Notes under the pieces: model-generated
Told to the model about the DNA's origin: nothing
Databases searched by the model: none
Seen by the model: only the letters and a program-made list of their open reading frames with translations
Shown: one piece after another, positions 59,869-64,000 of the stretch
Numbering within the stretch: the first letter of the stretch is position 1
Layout of the letters: every line of letters starts with the position of its first letter
Position numbers and translations under genes: made by a program
Assembly (NCBI RefSeq): GCF_007747445.1
Contig: NZ_CP036425.1
Span: 186,001-250,000, forward strand
DNA from: Poriferisphaera corsica
GTDB taxonomy: Bacteria; Planctomycetota; Phycisphaerae; Phycisphaerales; Phycisphaeraceae
Length of the DNA: 64,000 bases
Direction: 5' to 3'

Positions 59869-61179
59869 GTGAAAGCCCAACAGACGATCGCAAAAGAAAT
59901 CACGCTTGACGGTAATGGACTCTTTGGGGGCCAACCGGTGAGTATGACGATGAAGCCTGCCCCAGCGAATCACGGGGTAGTTTTTGTACGTACGGATTTG
60001 GGGGGTGCGGAGATTGCGGCATTGGTGAGCAATGTCGTGAAGCGTCCGCGTCGTACGGCGCTGAGGAGTGGTGAGGCGTCGGTTGAGGTGACGGAGCATT
60101 GCTTGAGTGCGGTTGCTGCGGCGGGGGTTGATAACTTACGGATAGAGATCGATGCGATTGAGTTGCCTGCGATGGACGGGAGTTCACTTCCGTTTTATGA
60201 GGCGATCATGGAAGCGGGGGTTGTGGGGCAGGATGTTGGGCGGCGGATGTTGAAGGTGTATGAGCCGATTGTGGTGAGACAGGGTGAGGCGACGATCGCG
60301 GCGTTGCCGGCGGATGAGGGTGAATCGCATCTGACATATCAGTTGGATTACGCAAACGTGCCGATTATTGGGGCGCAGGTATCGACGTTTGAGATGCATG
60401 GTGAAAATTATGGCGAGTTGATTGCACCGGCGAGGACGTTTGTGCTGGAGCATGAGGCGCAGTTGATGCGGTCGCAGGGGATTGGATCACACTTGTCTGA
60501 GGATGAGGTGTTGGTGATTGGGAATGAGGGGCCGTTGGGGACGAACGAATTTCGATTTACTGATGAGCCGGTGCGTCACAAGATGCTGGATCTGATAGGT
60601 GACCTGTTTTTGACGGGTGCTCAGATTGAGGGTCGGATTGTTGCGCATAAGTCGGGTCATGCATTGAATCAGCTCATGGCTAAGCGCCTATTAGAGCAGT
60701 ATCGTGCGAATGAGCACAGGCAGATTGCGTTGAAGAATACGGCGATGGATATTCGCCAGATAAACCGTATGTTGCCGCATCGTTATCCGATGCTGATGGT
60801 TGATCGGATATTGGAGATGGATTCGGATCGTCGTGTTGTTGGTGTGAAGAATGTGACGATTAATGAGCCGTTTTTCCAGGGTCATTTTCCTGGGACGCCG
60901 ATGATGCCGGGTGTGTTGATCGTGGAAGCGTTGGCGCAGCTGTCGGGTGTGTTGGTTGGCCAATCGCTTGAACATGCAGGTAAGTTGGCGGTTTTGCTGT
61001 CGTTGGATCGCGTGAAGATCAGGCGGCCGGTCACGCCAGGTGATCAGTTGATATTGGAAGCTGAAGCTGTGAAGATCCGAGCACGGGTTGCGCATATGCG
61101 TTGTCGCGCGTATGTGAGTGAGGATTTGGCTGCTGAGGCTGAATTGAAATTCATGTTGGTCGATGATGACCAGGATTAA
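59869..61179 (+). CDS. Bifunctional LpxC-FabZ: UDP-3-O-acyl-GlcNAc deacetylase / 3-hydroxyacyl-ACP dehydratase
   Basis: 436 residues from GTG 59869. Residues 1 to about 285 are LpxC, the committed lipid A step: SVEVTEHCLSAVAA (catalytic Glu, zinc His), PAMDGSSLPFYEAI, IAPARTFVLEHEAQLMRSQG, VRHKMLDLIGDLFLTG (zinc His and Asp) and IVAHKSGHALNQLMAK. From about 295 it is FabZ, fatty-acid elongation: INRMLPHRYPMLMVDRILEM, FFQGHFPGTPMMPGVL (active His) and IVEALAQLSGVLVG (active Glu). Fusion couples the two uses of 3-hydroxyacyl-ACP. Both active sites look complete. LpxC-FabZ fusions are known in Bacteroidetes and others. Confidence 0.96.
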   Translation: MKAQQTIAKEITLDGNGLFGGQPVSMTMKPAPANHGVVFVRTDLGGAEIAALVSNVVKRPRRTALRSGEASVEVTEHCLSAVAAAGVDNLRIEIDAIELPAMDGSSLPFYEAIMEAGVVGQDVGRRMLKVYEPIVVRQGEATIAALPADEGESHLTYQLDYANVPIIGAQVSTFEMHGENYGELIAPARTFVLEHEAQLMRSQGIGSHLSEDEVLVIGNEGPLGTNEFRFTDEPVRHKMLDLIGDLFLTGAQIEGRIVAHKSGHALNQLMAKRLLEQYRANEHRQIALKNTAMDIRQINRMLPHRYPMLMVDRILEMDSDRRVVGVKNVTINEPFFQGHFPGTPMMPGVLIVEALAQLSGVLVGQSLEHAGKLAVLLSLDRVKIRRPVTPGDQLILEAEAVKIRARVAHMRCRAYVSEDLAAEAELKFMLVDDDQD

Positions 61180-61245
61180 ATAGGGAAATGGGCCTTTGTT
61201 GAGCGAGGAGAAGGGGCGGCTTGTGAAAAGGCTTTTTTAATCATT

Positions 61246-62091
61246 ATGTCAAAGATTCATCCTACAAGTATTGTTGAGAGGGGAGCGGAGCTAGCGGACG
61301 ACGTTGAAGTTGGTCCGTTTTGTCATGTGGGCAGTAAGGTGGTGATTGGATCGGGGACGAAGTTGTTGAGCCATGTGAGTGTGCAGAATTGCACATCGAT
61401 TGGTGAAGGGAATCTGATTTTTCCAAACGCGGTATTGGGCGGGATTCCACAGGATTTGAAGTACAAGGGTGAGGATGCGGAGTTGGTGATCGGTGATAAC
61501 AATCAGATTCGTGAGCACGTGACGATGCATATCGGTACGGCGAACGATCGAGGATTGACGCGGGTTGGCGATCACAATTTGATCATGGTGGGTACGCATG
61601 TGGGGCATGATTGCATGATTGGTGATCATGTTGTGATTGCGAATGCGGTGCAGATGGCGGGTCATGTTCGGGTGGAGGATAATGCGGCGATTGGTGGTGC
61701 GGCTGCGATTCATCACTTTGTGAACATTGGCAAGTATGCGTATGTGGGTGGGATGAGTCGGATTGTTGCGGATGTGCCTCCGTTTATGTTGATTGAGGGG
61801 AATCCGGCGCGTGTGCGAAAAGTGAATTCGATTTTGCTGAAGCGTCATGGGTTGGAGGACACGGATATTGAGCCGCTGAAGATCGCGTGCCGCATGTTGT
61901 TCTTGAGGAATGACGAGAACGGTGGGGTGGGTCGCACGCAAGAGCATGTGAAGGTGTTGGAAGAGCGGTATGCAGGGCATCAATGGATAGAGGCATTGTT
62001 GACTGCGGTGCGTGCTTCGATGAATGGCATTCATGGGCGGGCGCGTGAGGCGCAGCGTCGTGATAATCCGTTTAAGAATCCAGTGAAGTAA
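61246..62091 (+). CDS. lpxA: Acyl-ACP--UDP-N-acetylglucosamine O-acyltransferase LpxA
   Basis: 281 residues. First lipid A enzyme: 3-O-acylates UDP-GlcNAc. A left-handed beta-helix of hexapeptide repeats (HPTSIVERGAELADDVEVGP, VIGSGTKLLSHVSVQNCTSI, IGDNNQIREHVTMHIGT) contains the catalytic His in MVGTHVGHDCMIG. The C-terminal helical part (GNPARVRKVNSILLKRHGLE, REAQRRDN) is slightly long at the end. The start ATG 61246 lacks a strong Shine-Dalgarno; it follows lpxC-fabZ by 66 bases, so likely one transcript. Confidence 0.95.
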   Translation: MSKIHPTSIVERGAELADDVEVGPFCHVGSKVVIGSGTKLLSHVSVQNCTSIGEGNLIFPNAVLGGIPQDLKYKGEDAELVIGDNNQIREHVTMHIGTANDRGLTRVGDHNLIMVGTHVGHDCMIGDHVVIANAVQMAGHVRVEDNAAIGGAAAIHHFVNIGKYAYVGGMSRIVADVPPFMLIEGNPARVRKVNSILLKRHGLEDTDIEPLKIACRMLFLRNDENGGVGRTQEHVKVLEERYAGHQWIEALLTAVRASMNGIHGRAREAQRRDNPFKNPVK

Positions 62092-62138
62092 AACAAGGTT
62101 GTGAGTGGATTGATCACGAATCAGAGTGAGGTGAGCGT

Positions 62139-63098
62139 ATGTCCTCGACGTTTATTGTGACGGGTGTAGCGGGATTGGTTGGTTCTCATGTTGCTGAGCA
62201 ATTGCTGCGTGAAGGACATACTGTGGTGGGGATCGACAATATAAATGATTATTACAGTGTTCCGCAGAAGTTGCAGAATCTGGAAGCTGTGAAGCAGCAT
62301 GTCAATTTCACGTTTTATGATGACGACATCCGTGAGGGGGAAAAGATGTTGTCTATTTTTGAGAAACATCAGCCGGATGGGGTCGCGCATCTGGCGGCGA
62401 TGGCGAATGTGCGGTATTCGATTGGTCGATCGCAGTTGTATTCGGATGTGAACATCATGGGGTCGGTGAATTTACTTGAAGCAGCGCGTGTGACGCATAC
62501 AAATACGTTTGTGTTTGCATCAACGAGTTCAGTGTATGGTCACACGAAGCAGTTGCCGTTTGTTGAGACGGATACGTGTAATGAGCCGTTGTCGGCGTAC
62601 CCTGCGTCGAAGAAGGCGATTGAGTTGATGGGGTATACGTATCATAATTTGCATGAGATGAATTTTACGGCTTTGCGATTTTTCTCGGTTTATGGGAAGC
62701 GGGCGAGGCCTGACATGATGCCGTTTATGGTGACGGACAAGCTGGTGAGAGGGGAGACAATTACGCTGTTCAATGCTGGACAGATGAAACGCGACTGGAC
62801 GTATGTGGGTGATATCGCGGCGGGTGTTGTTGCGGCATTAAAAAAACCGTTGGGTTATGAGGTGATCAATATTGGTCGGGGTGAACCGGTGTTGATGGCT
62901 GATTTTGTGGGGATGTTGGAAGAATTGACTGGGAAGAAAGCGAAATTGGAGACGCCGCCAGCTCCGGCGTCCGAGCCAGCGATTACGTTTGCTAATATCG
63001 GCAAGGCGCGTGAGCTACTGGGATACGATCCGACGACACCTGTTGAGATTGGATTGAAACATATGTGGGAATGGTACCGAGATATGTATATTGACTAA
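62139..63098 (+). CDS. NAD-dependent sugar-nucleotide epimerase/dehydratase (UDP-glucuronate 4-epimerase-like)
   Basis: 319 residues; GAGGTGAG upstream of ATG 62139. Extended short-chain dehydrogenase: VTGVAGLVGSHVAEQLL (GxxGxxG), VVGIDNINDYYSVPQKLQNL (the DNxNDYY signature of UDP-glucuronate 4-epimerases), HLAAMANVRYSI, FASTSSVYG (catalytic Ser), AYPASKKAIELMGYTY (Tyr-x3-Lys) and LRFFSVYGKRARPDM. WTYVGDIAAGV is also conserved. It lies 47 bases after lpxA and so may supply a modified sugar for lipid A or surface glycan. The exact substrate is inferred from the signature only. Confidence 0.9.
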   Translation: MSSTFIVTGVAGLVGSHVAEQLLREGHTVVGIDNINDYYSVPQKLQNLEAVKQHVNFTFYDDDIREGEKMLSIFEKHQPDGVAHLAAMANVRYSIGRSQLYSDVNIMGSVNLLEAARVTHTNTFVFASTSSVYGHTKQLPFVETDTCNEPLSAYPASKKAIELMGYTYHNLHEMNFTALRFFSVYGKRARPDMMPFMVTDKLVRGETITLFNAGQMKRDWTYVGDIAAGVVAALKKPLGYEVINIGRGEPVLMADFVGMLEELTGKKAKLETPPAPASEPAITFANIGKARELLGYDPTTPVEIGLKHMWEWYRDMYID

Positions 63099-63124
63099 CA
63101 GTCAGTTAGATAAATGAATGAGAT

Positions 63125-63156
63125 ACAGGTCAAGTGAATGCTTGGCCTGTTTTTTA
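63125..63156 (+). terminator. Terminator of the epimerase gene
   Basis: ACAGG and CCTGT arms around CAAG/CTTG, followed by six T. Confidence 0.75.
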
Positions 63157-63257
63157 TGGATTGAGTGGTGTATGGCTTGGTGTTTACAGGGTGTTATCTG
63201 GTCTTGATGGTGTGGGCTGAATTGTCGATAACATAAGCAATTGAAGGGGTAATGATT

Positions 63258-63665
63258 ATGTGGGAAGCATTAAAAACAGATGTGCATGCGGTGTGGCTGT
63301 TTTTAAGCAACTTGTACATGGTTTTCTCGCACCTGTATTGGCTGTTGATCTTGTTTATGCTGTGCATATTGATGTGCGGGGTGTTATTGTCAATCTTTGA
63401 TCAGAAATCTTTGGGGAAATCAATTTACCTGGCGTTTATAACTGCGTTAACAATAGGTTATGGTGACGTGACGCCACATACGCATCGCGCAAAGGTTGTT
63501 TCGATTGCTGTTGGATTGATTGGATTGGTTGTAACGGGAGTCGTGGTGGCGGCAGCAATCAAGGCAGCAGAGTCTACGATTGAAGAGATAGAGATGCGTC
63601 CGTTACTTGAAGATATGGAACAAGAGTCAGAGGGTTATATTACAGAACGCAGTTCCGAAAGATGA
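63258..63665 (+). CDS. Two-TM potassium channel family protein
   Basis: 135 residues from ATG 63258, chosen because GGGG lies 8 bases upstream; ATG 63252 is too close to it. First membrane helix about 24-49 (LYWLLILFMLCILMCGVLL), a re-entrant pore loop with the selectivity filter TIGYGDVTP, and a second helix about 82-103 (VVSIAVGLIGLVVTGVVVAA). A short, acidic cytoplasmic tail follows. It has the minimal KcsA-like layout without a RCK or ligand-binding domain. Ion selectivity for K+ is expected from TIGYGD; regulation is unknown. Confidence 0.9.
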   Translation: MWEALKTDVHAVWLFLSNLYMVFSHLYWLLILFMLCILMCGVLLSIFDQKSLGKSIYLAFITALTIGYGDVTPHTHRAKVVSIAVGLIGLVVTGVVVAAAIKAAESTIEEIEMRPLLEDMEQESEGYITERSSER

Positions 63666-63972
63666 GGATGATGGCGAGAGGTCTTTGTTGTGAGATTGGA
63701 GAGGTAAGCCCATCATTCGTGCGTCTTCATCATGACTCACGCGCTGGCCAGTGGGTCGATATCGTACAATCGAGATGTCTTCGTGAATGGGCCGTTCAAT
63801 TTTTACAAGTCCTGTGAATCATTACGCAACTCACTCTAGTCGTGAATGAGATACGTTAACGTATAGGGATACGCTATAAACCTTAGTAAACCTAATGGTA
63901 TTCTCTAATTACAACTCCTAGGTACTTTCGTTATTTTGTACGAACTAAGCATCATTAGTGAAAGGTTTGTCG
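63666..63972. other. Intergenic, no gene seen
   Basis: Spacer between the channel gene and a possible gene entering the right edge. No hairpin or RNA recognised. Confidence 0.4.
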
Positions 63973-64000
63973 ATGCGTCTGTTAGGTCATGTCCTTCTTT
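63973..64000 (+). CDS. Possible start of a gene running off the right edge
   Basis: AAAGG lies 7 bases before ATG 63973, and the frame reads MRLLGHVLL to the edge. The nine codons look like the beginning of a signal peptide, but too little is visible to be sure. Confidence 0.3.

Noticed and set aside
1-64000. CRISPR array, tRNA or rRNA genes
   Set aside because: No regularly spaced direct repeats, no T-psi-C arm with acceptor stem and no rRNA motif were noticed on either strand.

Overview
The window looks like a chromosomal segment from a planctomycete, most likely class Phycisphaerae. The evidence is combined: prepilin-type proteins carrying the planctomycete form of the [20 protein letters not shown] leader, many PEP-CTERM proteins, a Gram-negative outer-membrane and lipid A gene cluster with an LpxC-FabZ fusion, and several large protein families I can only match to each other. 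This is inferred from protein families; no rRNA or tRNA gene is visible.

Layout. 1-7.3 kb: a truncated prepilin-like gene, two small genes, murA flanked by two copies of a 126-bp inverted-repeat element, two chagasin-type inhibitor lipoproteins, der and a lipoprotein. 7.3-10.2 kb: a possible nonsense-interrupted small gene, a leucine-rich-repeat PEP-CTERM protein, and a GCGC/AAAA-rich intergenic block followed by a G-quadruplex-prone tract at the end of tsaB. 11.4-18 kb: a YhaM-like nuclease and three tandem NxxGxxxF PEP-CTERM paralogues. 18-33.5 kb: ferredoxin, prepilin-like genes, NUDIX, AraC regulator, SulP transporter, a divergent DinB/HxlR pair with palindromic operators, a D-cysteine desulfhydrase-like enzyme and small membrane proteins. 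33.5-43.8 kb: a secreted repeat protein, panC, a glycosyltransferase, an Ntn hydrolase, prmC, a TGS1-like methyltransferase, a serine hydrolase and a GNAT protein. 43.8-50 kb: a DnaA-box cluster, dnaA and two large paralogous membrane proteins whose third relative lies at 23.6 kb. 50-54.4 kb: pdhB, pdhA and two PEP-CTERM paralogues. 54.9-64 kb: bamA, skp/ompH, lpxD, lpxC-fabZ, lpxA, a sugar-nucleotide epimerase and a small potassium channel.

How the genes fit together. The 54.9-62.1 kb cluster is an envelope module: BamA inserts outer-membrane proteins, Skp chaperones them, and LpxD, LpxC-FabZ and LpxA make the early lipid A precursors. MurA supplies peptidoglycan. The six PEP-CTERM proteins and four prepilin-like proteins are exported surface proteins. 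DnaA, with the DnaA boxes upstream of it, marks a candidate replication origin.

Base composition is strikingly strand-biased regardless of gene direction. By eye the + strand is C-rich from about 1 to 10 kb, G-rich from 10.5 to 28 kb, near balanced to about 35 kb, C-rich to 50 kb and G-rich to the end. The two C-to-G switches coincide with two related GCGC/AAAA-rich convergent intergenic blocks, which I regard as the most unusual non-coding signal in the window.
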